DNA of 46,532 nt from Phycisphaeraceae bacterium (GCA_028284155.1 JANQSF010000068.1:1-46532); one strand, 5' to 3'. Counted from the first letter of the stretch, positions 8,799 through 17,080 are shown. Program-made: numbers and translations. Notes: generated from the letters alone by a model not told the origin.

Positions 8799-10568
8799 TT
8801 AATCATCAACCATCGTTTCACGAACGACCTCGTCGATCGTCGTGCTGCCGTCGTAGATCGCGAGCAAACCGGCCTGACGCAGCGTCCGCATGCCGCGCTT
8901 GAGCGCTTCTGAGCGCAACACCTGCGTCGAGGCGTTCTGCATGACCAGCTCGCGCAGTTCGTCGTCCATGACCATGATCTCGAAGATGGCCATCCGACCC
9001 TTGTAGCCGGAGTTGTTGCAGAAATCGCAGCCGCGCCCGCGGTAAATGACACGGCCCTGCATGTCTTCAGGCGTCAGTTGCAACTCCATGAGTTGCTCTT
9101 CCGTCGGCTCGAACGCTTCCTTGCAGCGTGGGCAGATCTTGCGGACCAGACGTTGACCGATGATGCCCTCAAGCGTCGCCGTGATCAGGAAGTTTTCCAA
9201 GCCGAGATCGACCAGACGGGCGATCGAGCTGGGAGAGTCGTTCGTGTGCAGCGTCGTGAACACCAGGTGGCCCGTCAGCGACGCCTGCACGGCGATCTGC
9301 GCGGTCTCGATGTCACGCGTCTCACCGACCAGCACGATGTCCGGGTCCTGTCGCAGGAACGAACGCAACGCCGCGGCGAACGTCAACCCGACGTCCGAAT
9401 TGACCTGCACCTGGCAGAGACCGTCGATGTCGTACTCGACCGGGTCCTCGGCCGTGAGGATCTTCTCAGAGATTTCGTTGAGCGTGTTCAAAGCCGAGTA
9501 AAGCGTCGTCGTCTTGCCCGAACCGGTCGGGCCGGTGACGATGACGATGCCGTTCGGCTTCTTGATGAGCTGCATGATCGACTCGAGGTCGTCGTCACGC
9601 AGGCCGAGCTTTTCAAGGTCGAGGTTGACGTTCGAGCGGTCCAGCACACGCATGACGACCGACTCGCCGAACATCGTCGGCAACACGCTCACGCGCAGGT
9701 CGACCGGGTTGTTGCTGACCGTCAGAGCGATTCGGCCGTCCTGCGGCAGGCGGCGTTCAGCGATGTCGAGGTTCGCCATGACCTTGATACGGGAGACGAT
9801 CGGCATCGCCAGGTGGGCCGGCGGCGGGATCATCTCGTAGAGGACGCCGTCGATGCGGTAACGCATCTTGAACTCGTCCTCGAACGGCTCGAAGTGGATA
9901 TCCGAAGCCTTGTCCTTGATCGCCTGCATCAGCACAAGGTTGAGCAGACGCTTGACCTTGTTGTCTTCCACGGCTGACATCAGCTCGTCGAGGTCGATCG
10001 ACTCGCCGCGGTCGCGGAGTTGCTCCAGGTCGACGTCCTCAGCCAGGTCGCCGATGAGCTCTTCGAGCGATTCCTGTTCGCCCTCGCCATACAGCTTGTC
10101 GAGCAGGCGGTCGACCTGCACGGGGTCGGCGATGACCGGCTTGACCTGGAAACCCATGAGCATCTGAAGGTCGTCGATGGCGCGGAAGTTATCCGCGTCC
10201 TTCAGGGCGATGGTCAGCGTGTTCGTGCCCGCGTCGTGCTGCAAGGGCACGACCTTGTAAGCCAACGCCGTCTCGGCTGGCAGCAGATGCACCACATCCT
10301 CGGGGATCTCCATCTCGTCCAGGTTGAGCGATTCCATCCCCTGCTGGGCGGCCAGCGCGGCATTGACGTCCTCTTCCTGAACATAGCCCAACTCAATCAG
10401 CAATTGGCCGATGGGCAGTTTGCGCTGAGCCTGCAACTGCAAGGCCTCGTGAACCTGCTCACGCGGGCACTTGCCAAGCTTGACCAAAATCCGGCCGAGC
10501 TTCTGGCCCTTCAGTTCAGCGTGATCGACCGCCCCACCATCAAGCACGGGATTGGACTGCTCAGCCAT
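8799..10568 (-). CDS. gspE: Type II secretion / pilus assembly ATPase GspE (PilB family)
   Basis: 589 aa from the ATG at 10568, which has GAGG 8 nt upstream; another ATG at 10574 is too close to that site. An N-terminal MshEN-type domain (~20-160) precedes the secretion ATPase core. Walker A G-P-T-G-S-G-K-T lies at 346-353, the Asp box (T-A-E-D-P-V-E-Y) at ~372-379, Walker B I-V-L-V-G-E-T-R-D at ~411-419, and the His box (T-G-H-L-V-F-T-T-L-H-T-N-D) at ~432-444. A zinc motif has C479/C482 and C514/C517. It is a cytoplasmic hexameric ATPase driving the GspF platform. First gene of the E-K operon, preceded by a 235-nt leader and a plausible promoter. Confidence 0.95.
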   Translation of the reverse strand: MAEQSNPVLDGGAVDHAELKGQKLGRILVKLGKCPREQVHEALQLQAQRKLPIGQLLIELGYVQEEDVNAALAAQQGMESLNLDEMEIPEDVVHLLPAETALAYKVVPLQHDAGTNTLTIALKDADNFRAIDDLQMLMGFQVKPVIADPVQVDRLLDKLYGEGEQESLEELIGDLAEDVDLEQLRDRGESIDLDELMSAVEDNKVKRLLNLVLMQAIKDKASDIHFEPFEDEFKMRYRIDGVLYEMIPPPAHLAMPIVSRIKVMANLDIAERRLPQDGRIALTVSNNPVDLRVSVLPTMFGESVVMRVLDRSNVNLDLEKLGLRDDDLESIMQLIKKPNGIVIVTGPTGSGKTTTLYSALNTLNEISEKILTAEDPVEYDIDGLCQVQVNSDVGLTFAAALRSFLRQDPDIVLVGETRDIETAQIAVQASLTGHLVFTTLHTNDSPSSIARLVDLGLENFLITATLEGIIGQRLVRKICPRCKEAFEPTEEQLMELQLTPEDMQGRVIYRGRGCDFCNNSGYKGRMAIFEIMVMDDELRELVMQNASTQVLRSEALKRGMRTLRQAGLLAIYDGSTTIDEVVRETMVDD

Positions 10569-11179
10569 CGACATCGCCTCAACAAAACAGGGTTTTCGGT
10601 GCCAATCTACAACTTGCTTTCAACCCCGACTGCCTGCCCCACTTGGACCCTCGCCAACCTGGCCCCACTTTCGCCTAGCCAAAATCCAAGTGTCCCAAAT
10701 AGGGCCTGCTTGGTTGCCAAGAACAGCAGGTTAGTCCAAGTCGAAGCTGGGGAACCTTGTGACATTGCCATGGTATTGCGGCGTTTTGACGGTTTCCTGT
10801 GACATTTGCAGTGTAGCGAATGAAATCGTCATTTCAAGAGCACAGATTGATAATATGGAAAAAGACAAATGGATTTCGGTTTGTTTGTGGCGTGCATAGA
10901 CCAATTGAAATCGAGCATTTGCTGAATCAATTCACCAGGACTTGCATGTGAACTCGGCGCGATCGAAGGAGTCTACATCAGCGATCAGGTGGCCCGCTGA
11001 AGAGATGCCGGCAGCGCTAACGCTTGACGTGTTCGATTGAGGGGACGCCTCGTTATCGCCCCCACCGTTAACTACTCTTAGAACCCGATTCGAACTAACA
11101 CGCAAAGGGGTCGCATCCACCTCAGCACCCAGCCAAAGTGGGTCGGCTCAACCGATCCATTCGACCGTGCCCAACTGAA
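10569..11179. other. 611-nt intergenic region upstream of gspE
   Basis: No convincing gene. The small frames here (for example a 62-codon minus-strand frame at 10932-11120) lack a ribosome binding site and any recognisable sequence. The part from 10800 to 10930 is much richer in A+T than its surroundings and carries the candidate gspE promoter. The remaining ~250 nt up to the pseudopilin stop at 11180 shows nothing I can name. Confidence 0.6.
10810..10837 (-). promoter_or_regulatory. Candidate sigma70 promoter of the gspE-K operon
   Basis: On the minus strand TTGAAA (10837-10832) and TACACT (10815-10810) are 16 nt apart in a locally A+T-rich stretch. It would give a leader of about 235 nt before gspE. 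Matches are 5/6 and 4/6. Prediction only. Confidence 0.4.
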
Positions 11180-11884
11180 TCAGTAATAACCATTGGTGTT
11201 GTTGGTCAGGTCTTCGATGTTGGCGGGGTTCGCGGTCGCGTCCGCGCCGGTCTTGCGGAATTTGAATTCGGCGTGACCATCGGCGAAGGCGGCACTGACC
11301 TGCAGCGGGTCTTTGCCGTTGTGCCACTGGTTGCGACGCTCCAATGAATCGAGATTGATGTTGATGACGAGGTCGGCGCTGATGATCTTTTGGCCAGGAA
11401 AGCGGACCTGTGACAGGCGGGCATTCGGGATGGCCCAGATCCCAGACGCATTCGTGGCTGGGAACCAATAAGAACTGCCGTAGACCTCCCAAGCCCGGTC
11501 AGCCATCATGGCTCCGCCCAGTTCCGTGCCCGCGTCCAGGGGGCACTGGGCAACCTCGTATGCGTCCTTCAGATAGGCATTCAAGGGGCGGTCATCGGCC
11601 GCAAGGCCCACGCCGTAGTTGTTGCCGAACAGGTCGTGGCTGGCCTGATCACCGGCACCCGAGCCGGCTGGGAAGACGTTGTTGTTGTTGGACAGATACG
11701 AACTCATGGCTGTACCGACGTTTTCCATGTTGCTCAGACACCGATTCTTCTGAGCATTTCGCCTCGCCCCAGCCAGGGCGGGCAACAGGATGGCCAGCAG
11801 CAGGACAATGATCGAGATAATCACGAGCATTTCGATGATCGTGAACCCGGTCGAGCGGTGTTGGGGGCGGCTCAAGCTGGGCAT
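11180..11884 (-). CDS. Pseudopilin of the planctomycete H-X9-DG type
   Basis: 234 aa. The ATG at 11884 has AAGGAGAG 6 nt upstream; the longer in-frame reading to 12283 is antisense to the next gene. A short leader ends in R-S-T-G^F-T-I-I-E-M-L-V-I-I-S, a prepilin signal with Glu5, followed by a hydrophobic helix ending L-L-P-A-L-A-G-A-R-R, the standard planctomycete form. N-rich loops follow, and near the C-terminus A-A-F-A-D-G-H-A-E-F matches the DG part of the H-X9-DG processing-associated motif. Two Cys (C-L-S-N and A-Q-C-P-L-D) could form a disulfide. It stands alone with its own promoter, upstream of the gspE-K operon on the same strand. Confidence 0.88.
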   Translation of the reverse strand: MPSLSRPQHRSTGFTIIEMLVIISIIVLLLAILLPALAGARRNAQKNRCLSNMENVGTAMSSYLSNNNNVFPAGSGAGDQASHDLFGNNYGVGLAADDRPLNAYLKDAYEVAQCPLDAGTELGGAMMADRAWEVYGSSYWFPATNASGIWAIPNARLSQVRFPGQKIISADLVININLDSLERRNQWHNGKDPLQVSAAFADGHAEFKFRKTGADATANPANIEDLTNNTNGYY

Positions 11885-12028
11885 GGCGGCTCTCCTTGGC
11901 TGGCGAGTGAAGCGAGCGGCGCGAAACAGCGGAAAACAGCCGGGCGTCGCCCCGCGTGCTTTCCCGTCGTCCACCCCCTGGTGGCATGGTCCGTACACAC
12001 TTGCTCGATCACGTCGGTAGGTACCCTC

Positions 12029-12057
12029 AGTATAGCCGCCAAAATGACCGATCGCAA
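12029..12057 (-). promoter_or_regulatory. Sigma70-type promoter of the H-X9-DG pseudopilin gene
   Basis: On the minus strand TTGCGA (12057-12052) and TATACT (12034-12029) are separated by exactly 17 nt (matches 4/6 and 5/6). Predicted start near 12022, giving a ~138-nt leader. It lies in the divergent spacer shared with the nucleotide-sugar dehydrogenase gene. Confidence 0.6.
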
Positions 12058-12106
12058 TGAGGGCCGAGTTCAGCCCAGCGCTGCCGGGGAGACTAAACTG
12101 CCCGCC

Positions 12107-13486
12107 ATGACACTCCAACAACAGATCTCGGAACGGTCGGCCAAGGTCGGCGTTATCGGCCTTGGCTACGTCGGTTTGCCGCTGCTGCGCGTCTTCTGGG
12201 ACGCGGGCTTCGCCGTCCTGGGATTCGACGTCGATCCTGCCAAGATCCAAATGCTCAAACGGGGTCAGAGTTACCTGAAACATCTAGGCGACAGGCTGGT
12301 CGCCGACATGGTCGAGGCCGAGGCGTCGGCCGTCAGTAGCCAACCATCAGGCGACGGCGGACACGCGGCGGGAGCGTTGCAAACCGCGCCGCGCTTCGAT
12401 GTCACGGACGACTTTTCACGGCTGGGCGAGGCCGACGTGCTGATCGCCTGTGTGCCGACGCCGCTGGGCCAACACCTCGAACCGGACCTGAGCTACGTCG
12501 AGCAGACGGCCGACGCGATCGCCAAGACGCTGCGCCCGGGCCAACTCGTCGTGCTGGAATCGACGACCTACCCGCGCACGACGCGCGAGGTCATCCTGCC
12601 CCGACTTGAGGCGACCGGGCTCAAGTGTGGCGAAGACTTCTTTGTCGCCTATTCGCCCGAGCGTGAAGACCCCGGTCGGGCTGACCACTCAACGCGGACG
12701 ATTCCGAAATTGGTCGGTGGGATCGACCCCGCTTCCAGCGAGGTCGCGGTGGCGTTGTACCGCGCCGCGCTAGATGAGGTCATCCCGGTGTCGAACACCG
12801 AGGTGGCGGAGTCGGCCAAGCTCTTGGAAAACATCTACCGCGCGGTGAATATCGCGCTGGTCAACGAGTTGAAACGCGTGTTGGCGGCGATGGACATCGA
12901 CGTGTGGGAAGTCGTCGACGCCGCGGCGACCAAGCCGTTCGGGTATCAGCCGTTCTACCCCGGCCCGGGGCTGGGCGGGCACTGCATCCCCATCGACCCG
13001 TTCTATCTGACCTGGAAGGCCCGCGAGGTCGGCCTGCCCACACGGTTCATCGAGTTGGCCGGCCAGGTCAATCACGCGATGCCGGAGTACGTCGTCGAAC
13101 GCGTGACGTGGGCGCTGAATCGGGCGAGTAAGCCGGTGAACGGGTCGTCCGTTCTGGTGCTGGGTTTGGCCTACAAGCCCAACGTAGACGACGTGCGCGA
13201 AAGCCCGAGTCTCGAACTGATCGAGAAACTGCTCGAGTTGGGGGCAAAGGTCGAATACAACGACCCGCACGTGCCGGCCACGCACAAAATGCGAAACTAT
13301 GACCTGCAGATGACCAGTGTCGAGTTGACACCCGAGAATCTCGCGACGTACGACTGTGTGTTGATTGCCACGCATCACCAGGCATACGACTGGCAGATGA
13401 TTGCCGATCACGCTCCGTTGATCGTGGATACGCGCAACGCGACGCGCGGCGTGACAGGATCGCGCGACCATATCGTGATGGCGTGA
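12107..13486 (+). CDS. Nucleotide-sugar dehydrogenase (UDP-GlcNAc/UDP-ManNAc 6-dehydrogenase type)
   Basis: 459 aa. The ATG at 12107 starts just before the Rossmann motif V-G-V-I-G-L-G-Y-V-G (GxGxxG at 18-23). It has the middle-domain hallmark E-S-A-K-L-L-E-N-I-Y-R-A-V-N and the catalytic Cys293 in G-L-G-G-H-C-I-P-I-D-P, plus Y-S-P-E-R near residue 185. The C-terminal UDP-binding domain has G-L-A-Y-K-P-N-V-D-D-V-R-E-S-P. The I-P-I-D-P-F-Y-L form of the active site is typical of the WbpA/TviB branch making uronic acids for polysaccharides rather than UDP-glucose dehydrogenase; the exact substrate is not decidable here. An Ala/Ser/Gly-rich stretch near residues 72-90 looks like an insertion before the D-D-F-S-R-L segment. 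In-frame readings upstream are antisense to the pseudopilin gene. Confidence 0.93.
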   Translation: MTLQQQISERSAKVGVIGLGYVGLPLLRVFWDAGFAVLGFDVDPAKIQMLKRGQSYLKHLGDRLVADMVEAEASAVSSQPSGDGGHAAGALQTAPRFDVTDDFSRLGEADVLIACVPTPLGQHLEPDLSYVEQTADAIAKTLRPGQLVVLESTTYPRTTREVILPRLEATGLKCGEDFFVAYSPEREDPGRADHSTRTIPKLVGGIDPASSEVAVALYRAALDEVIPVSNTEVAESAKLLENIYRAVNIALVNELKRVLAAMDIDVWEVVDAAATKPFGYQPFYPGPGLGGHCIPIDPFYLTWKAREVGLPTRFIELAGQVNHAMPEYVVERVTWALNRASKPVNGSSVLVLGLAYKPNVDDVRESPSLELIEKLLELGAKVEYNDPHVPATHKMRNYDLQMTSVELTPENLATYDCVLIATHHQAYDWQMIADHAPLIVDTRNATRGVTGSRDHIVMA

Positions 13487-13510
13487 AGGGTCACTTTGTA
13501 ATTGAGTAAG

Positions 13511-13532
13511 ACGCGCTAAGCCGCAAGCGGCT
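13511..13532 (+). repeat. REP-like element, copy 1
   Basis: Contains CGCTAAGCCGCAAGCGGC, a short palindrome-bearing repeat with stem GCCGC/GCGGC. It sits in the 66-nt gap between two convergent genes. Three further copies are at 15902, 32536 and 45539, all reading in the same direction. Confidence 0.75.
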
Positions 13533-13552
13533 GCCGAGGGCGGCGTGCGCGA

Positions 13553-14302
13553 TTACTTGGCCATCGACGCTTTGAATTCGGCGTCGAGGTAGAGGATTCG
13601 GCCGCAGGTCGGGCAGTCGGTGATGATGTCGCGGCCGACCATCAGGGCGTTGAGACGTTCGACGGGGATGGTCATGTAGCAGCCGCCGCAGGTGTATTCC
13701 ATGTGGCGTCGGCTCTGTTCGTGAACGATCGCCATCGCCTCGCCGTCATGGGCCAAGGCCTGTCGCTCAAAGGCTTGCAGCGCGTCATTGGGCAACTCGC
13801 CGGCCGCGGTGTCGCGTTCGCCCTGCACCTGTGCGAGCCGTTCGCCGACCTCGGACTTGGCGTCGGCGACTTCCTGCTCGGCGCCGGCCAGGATCTTTTT
13901 CTGTTCTTCGACCTGCGCGGCGGCCGCGTCGCGCTCGGCTGACAAAGCCTCGGCCCGGTTCAACTCGTTGATCGCTTCGTCCTCGAGTTTGCCCTGATCG
14001 GCCTTAAAGGTGTTGACCTCGACCAGCATGGCCTGGTATTCCTTGTTGGTCGTCACCGTGTTCATTTGCTCGCGCAGCTTGTTGATGCGCGCTTCGACCG
14101 CCTGCGACTCGCTTTCGAGGCTGGCGGCGTGCGCCTGCGCCAGGCGGGTCTGCTCCTCTAACTCGTTCAGTTGTTGTTGAAACTGATCCAGCTTCCGTTG
14201 CTGGGCCGCCAGGCGGCGTGACGCGGCGTCCTGTCGTTTGCTCAGGCCGCGAACCTGCTGGTCCAGCAGGTAGAGTGCGTGCAGCTTCTCAGCCAGGGAC
14301 AT
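13553..14302 (-). CDS. Coiled-coil protein with C4 zinc ribbon (CT398/DUF164 type)
   Basis: 249 aa. Residues ~1-190 are a long heptad-rich, Gln/Glu/Ala-rich coiled coil (L-D-Q-Q-V-R-G-L start). The C-terminus is a zinc ribbon with C205-x2-C208 and C230-x2-C233 (C-G-G-C ... C-P-T-C-G). This is the architecture of the widespread C4-type zinc-ribbon family of unresolved function, thought to act as a nucleic-acid-linked scaffold. No signal peptide, so cytoplasmic. No strong ribosome binding site precedes the ATG at 14302. It converges with the sugar dehydrogenase gene. Confidence 0.9.
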   Translation of the reverse strand: MSLAEKLHALYLLDQQVRGLSKRQDAASRRLAAQQRKLDQFQQQLNELEEQTRLAQAHAASLESESQAVEARINKLREQMNTVTTNKEYQAMLVEVNTFKADQGKLEDEAINELNRAEALSAERDAAAAQVEEQKKILAGAEQEVADAKSEVGERLAQVQGERDTAAGELPNDALQAFERQALAHDGEAMAIVHEQSRRHMEYTCGGCYMTIPVERLNALMVGRDIITDCPTCGRILYLDAEFKASMAK

Positions 14303-14358
14303 GGCGGTGTTCCGGGAGGGTCGCGATTGGGCGTGGTCTGGGCATGGCTAAGCAAGCC

Positions 14359-14367
14359 AGTATATCA
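14359..14367 (-). promoter_or_regulatory. Extended -10 promoter for the zinc-ribbon gene
   Basis: On the minus strand TGATATACT forms an extended -10 element (TGn plus TATACT). No matching -35 is seen, as is common for extended -10 promoters. Predicted leader about 50 nt. Confidence 0.45.
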
Positions 14368-14529
14368 CAATCAGACGATCCGAACGGCCCGGTGTCGAGT
14401 AGAGGGGCAACTTTGTGTGGATTGGTGGATGGGTGTGACGACGGCGAACGCTTTCAATCCGGCGGCAAGGCCGATGAGTTGACGCCGCCCATTGGGGTGA
14501 ATCGAGAAGGTTGATTGGTAGAGAATTGC

Positions 14530-14558
14530 TTGAACTTCCGAGGGTGTGGGCTTAGGAT
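14530..14558 (+). promoter_or_regulatory. Promoter of tRNA-Ala
   Basis: TTGAAC (14530-14535) and TAGGAT (14553-14558) are spaced 17 nt apart, each 4/6 to consensus. The predicted start (~14565) lies about 9 nt before the mature tRNA 5' end. Confidence 0.6.
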
Positions 14559-14573
14559 TGCGGCACAACACGC

Positions 14574-14646
14574 GGGGATGTAGCTCAGTTGGGAGAGCGC
14601 CTGCATGGCATGCAGGAGGTCAGGGGTTCAAGTCCCCTCATCTCCA
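14574..14646 (+). tRNA. tRNA-Ala, anticodon GGC
   Basis: A 73-nt cloverleaf. Acceptor stem GGGGATG/CATCTCC (one G-U pair), D arm with AGCTCAGTTGGGAGAGC, anticodon stem CTGCA/TGCAG around the loop TGGCA with anticodon GGC, T arm with GGTTCAAGTC, discriminator A. No CCA is encoded (CTGA follows). GGC reads GCC/GCU alanine codons. Confidence 0.97.
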
Positions 14647-14660
14647 CTGACCCGCCTAAA

Positions 14661-14684
14661 CCCCCGTCAAACGACGGGGGTTTT
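14661..14684 (+). terminator. Rho-independent terminator after tRNA-Ala
   Basis: Perfect 8-bp stem CCCCCGTC/GACGGGGG with an AAAC loop followed by TTTT, 14 nt after the tRNA 3' end. Confidence 0.9.
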
Positions 14685-14732
14685 GCTTGCGCAGCGGTTG
14701 TTACACTTTGGCCGAGTCCCAGGAGACGACCC

Positions 14733-15851
14733 ATGACACACACCATTCGCCTCGCCCCGCTGCTTTCACTCGCCCTGCTGGTCGGTTGTTCATCGACGCA
14801 CATCGAGCGGGCATCGTTCGGCACGATGCCCGACGGCACAGCCGTCGAAAGCTACACACTGACCAACGCGAACGGGGTACGGGCCAAGTTCATCACGTAC
14901 GGCGCGGCGCTCGCCGAGTTACACGTGCCGGATCGAGATGGCCAACTGGCGAACGTCACCCTCGGCTTCGACACACTTGAGCAGTACCTCTCGACAGACA
15001 ATCAGCACTACGGCTGTACGGTTGGAAGAGTGTGCAACCGGATCGCAAACGCGCAGTTCACACTCGACGGCAAGGTCTACAAACTGGCAGCCAACAACGG
15101 CCCAAACTGTTTGCACGGCGGCGAGGAGCGGCCGTTCGACGAGGTCGTCTGGCACGCGACGACGACGCAAACGGCTGACGGCCCGGCAATCACGTTTTCC
15201 TACAGCAGCCCGGACGGCGAGGAAGGTTTCCCAGGCAACATGCACACCGAAGTGATCTACACGCTGACCAACAACAACGACCTGCGGATTGAATACGCGG
15301 CAACGGTTGACAAGCCCTGCCCCGTCAACCTGACCAACCACGCGTACTGGAACTTGGCCGGCGCGGGCAGCGGGACGATCCTGGATCACGAATTAACCCT
15401 GCGCGCAAGCCGGTTCACACCGGTGAACGACGTGCTGATCCCGACGGGCGAGATCAAGCCGGTCGCGGGAACACCTGTTGACTTCACATCCGCGACGCGC
15501 ATTGGGGACCGGATCGACGAGCCATCAAATAAACCAACGAAGGGTTACGACCACAACTTCGTGCTCGACGCGCAGGGCGGCGAGGTCACGCAGGCGGCGA
15601 TCCTGCGCGACCCGAAGTCCGGCCGAGTAATGGAGGTCTGGACGACCGAGCCCGGCATTCAGTTCTACTCGGGCAACTTTCTGAAGGGCGTCAAGGGCAA
15701 GAGCGGCAAGACATACGTTCACCGCGGCGCGCTGTGCCTGGAGACTCAACACTTCCCCGACTCGCCGAACCAGACGGCGTTTCCCTCGATCACGCTTCGG
15801 CCGGGGTTGACGTACCGACAGACGACGGTGTATCGGTTCTCGGTTGATTAG
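14733..15851 (+). CDS. galM: Aldose 1-epimerase (mutarotase), lipoprotein
   Basis: 372 aa. The ATG at 14733 follows AGGAGA by about 6 nt; a longer in-frame reading runs back through the tRNA and is not real. A signal peptide with lipobox L-V-G-C (Cys19) predicts a lipid-anchored extracytoplasmic enzyme, unlike cytoplasmic E. coli GalM. Family motifs are G-R-V-C-N-R-I-A-N, L-H-G-G, the catalytic-His segment N-L-T-N-H-A-Y-W-N-L, G-Y-D-H-N-F and the catalytic-Glu segment L-C-L-E-T-Q-H-F-P-D-S. It interconverts alpha and beta anomers of aldoses, here probably of sugars released outside the inner membrane. It starts 49 nt after the tRNA terminator. Confidence 0.95.
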   Translation: MTHTIRLAPLLSLALLVGCSSTHIERASFGTMPDGTAVESYTLTNANGVRAKFITYGAALAELHVPDRDGQLANVTLGFDTLEQYLSTDNQHYGCTVGRVCNRIANAQFTLDGKVYKLAANNGPNCLHGGEERPFDEVVWHATTTQTADGPAITFSYSSPDGEEGFPGNMHTEVIYTLTNNNDLRIEYAATVDKPCPVNLTNHAYWNLAGAGSGTILDHELTLRASRFTPVNDVLIPTGEIKPVAGTPVDFTSATRIGDRIDEPSNKPTKGYDHNFVLDAQGGEVTQAAILRDPKSGRVMEVWTTEPGIQFYSGNFLKGVKGKSGKTYVHRGALCLETQHFPDSPNQTAFPSITLRPGLTYRQTTVYRFSVD

Positions 15852-15901
15852 GTACGCAGATTCGGGCCGACACCGCCCGTCTCGCAGACGTTGTGAAACA
15901 A

Positions 15902-15921
15902 CATCTAAGCCGCAAGCGACG
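15902..15921 (+). repeat. REP-like element, copy 2 (diverged)
   Basis: CTAAGCCGCAAGCGACGG in the 75-nt gap between the convergent galM and nuoC stops. The core GCCGCAAGCG is kept; the last stem bases differ from the other copies. Confidence 0.6.
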
Positions 15922-15926
15922 GAAGG

Positions 15927-16442
15927 TTAGCCGGGGTAGTCCGGCTTCTGCTGCCAGTCGAGTTCGTACGTGCCGGGGATGCCGTGGTACTGACGCGGGA
16001 ACTGGTAGTCCTTGCGTAGCGGGAAACCTTCCCAGTCTTCGGGCAGCAGGATGCGGCGTAGATCGGTGTGGCCGTCGAACACGATGCCGGTCATGTCGTA
16101 CGCCTCGCGCTCGTGCCAGTCGGCCGCGGGCCAAAGGTCCATGACCGAGGCGATGTGCGGGTTGTCGCGGTCGCAGAAAACTTTGACCGCGAACCAGTGG
16201 TCGTGCTTCGATGAGTAGAGGTCGTAGACGGCGCACAACTCGTTGTCGGCGACGTAGTCCACGCCGCTGAGGCAGGACAGGAAATCGAACGCCAGGTCTT
16301 TGTCGTTGTAGAGATACTCTGCGACCGAACGCCAGTGGTCGGCCGACGTGTGGATGCGCGGGTGCTTGTCGTCCGGCAACGCCTCAGTGATGAACGCGCC
16401 GAAGTGGCTGGTCAACTTTTCTGCGATCTGGCTCGGGGTCAT
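15927..16442 (-). CDS. nuoC: NADH-quinone oxidoreductase subunit C
   Basis: 171 aa from the ATG at 16442 (GAG 9 nt upstream). The 30-kDa-subunit signature is clear: W-H-E-R-E-A-Y-D-M-T-G-I followed by D-L-R-R-I-L-L-P-E-D-W-E-G-F-P-L-R-K-D-Y. It is part of the peripheral arm of complex I, linking the NuoB cluster to NuoD. It follows nuoB after 57 nt that contain a hairpin. No other nuo genes lie in the window, and nuoA is not immediately upstream of nuoB. It is NuoC alone, not a NuoCD fusion. Confidence 0.95.
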   Translation of the reverse strand: MTPSQIAEKLTSHFGAFITEALPDDKHPRIHTSADHWRSVAEYLYNDKDLAFDFLSCLSGVDYVADNELCAVYDLYSSKHDHWFAVKVFCDRDNPHIASVMDLWPAADWHEREAYDMTGIVFDGHTDLRRILLPEDWEGFPLRKDYQFPRQYHGIPGTYELDWQQKPDYPG

Positions 16443-16464
16443 ACGTTGATTCTCAATCAATAAT

Positions 16465-16488
16465 GCCTGCCGACAGCCGTCGGCAGGC
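16465..16488. other. Hairpin between nuoB and nuoC
   Basis: Inverted repeat GCCTGCCGA/TCGGCAGGC (9 bp, 6-nt loop) in the 57-nt nuoB-nuoC spacer. In the direction of the genes it is followed by ATTATTGATT, not a proper T-run, so full termination is doubtful. It could tune nuoB:nuoC mRNA levels, or be an inserted repeat. Confidence 0.6.
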
Positions 16489-16499
16489 TTTGCTTGCAC

Positions 16500-17045
16500 T
16501 CAAACCGCCGCGGGCGTCGGTACCGGCACGTCGTGCTTGCGGGCGGCCCGCTTCGAGCCTTTGGGCATGCCGATCGTCTGACGGTCGATCTTGTCCTGAA
16601 GCCGCATCAGGCCTTCCTGCAACGCCTCGGGCCGAGGCGGGCAGCCGGGCACATAGATGTCGACCGGCACAACCAGGTCGACGCCCTTGACGACGTGGTA
16701 GCCGTACTTGAAGTACGGGCCACCGCCCACCGTGCAGGCCCCCATCGCGATGACGTACTTGGGGTCAGGCATCTGGTTATAGAGCCGACGTACACGCGAT
16801 GCCATCTTGTAGGTGACGGTCCCAGCAACGATCATCAGGTCTGCCTGCCGCGGCGTGGCGCGGAACGCGCCGGCCCCGAAGCGGTCGACGTCGAACCGTG
16901 AAGCGGCGAATGCCATCATCTCGATCGCGCAGCACGCCAAGCCGAACGTCATCGGCCAAATACTGGACTTGCGGGCCCAGTTGATCGCCCAGTCGACACT
17001 GGTGACGATCAGGCCCTCTTCGAATCGGTTTTCGATCCAACTCAT
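16500..17045 (-). CDS. nuoB: NADH-quinone oxidoreductase subunit B
   Basis: 181 aa. The four ligands of iron-sulfur cluster N2 are present: C38 and C39 in [10 protein letters not shown]104 in G-A-C-T-V-G-G-G and C135 in V-P-G-C-P-P-R-P-E. This is the last cluster before quinone. The C-terminus has a short basic tail. No strong ribosome binding site precedes the ATG at 17045. First gene of a two-gene nuoB-nuoC unit with its own candidate promoter. Confidence 0.97.
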   Translation of the reverse strand: MSWIENRFEEGLIVTSVDWAINWARKSSIWPMTFGLACCAIEMMAFAASRFDVDRFGAGAFRATPRQADLMIVAGTVTYKMASRVRRLYNQMPDPKYVIAMGACTVGGGPYFKYGYHVVKGVDLVVPVDIYVPGCPPRPEALQEGLMRLQDKIDRQTIGMPKGSKRAARKHDVPVPTPAAV

Positions 17046-17080
17046 GGTGAGGTCTCGCGGGTGCGGGGTCGCGCTGCCCG

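Noticed and set aside
11050..11110. GAATCGGGTTC-like tRNA T-arm resemblance
   Set aside because: No pairing acceptor, D or anticodon arms around it.
10932..11120. 62-codon minus-strand frame in the gspE upstream region
   Set aside because: No ribosome binding site, no recognisable motif, composition not like neighbouring genes.
11636..12106. N-terminal extension of the sugar dehydrogenase frame
   Set aside because: Antisense to the pseudopilin gene; the Rossmann motif begins right after the ATG at 12107.
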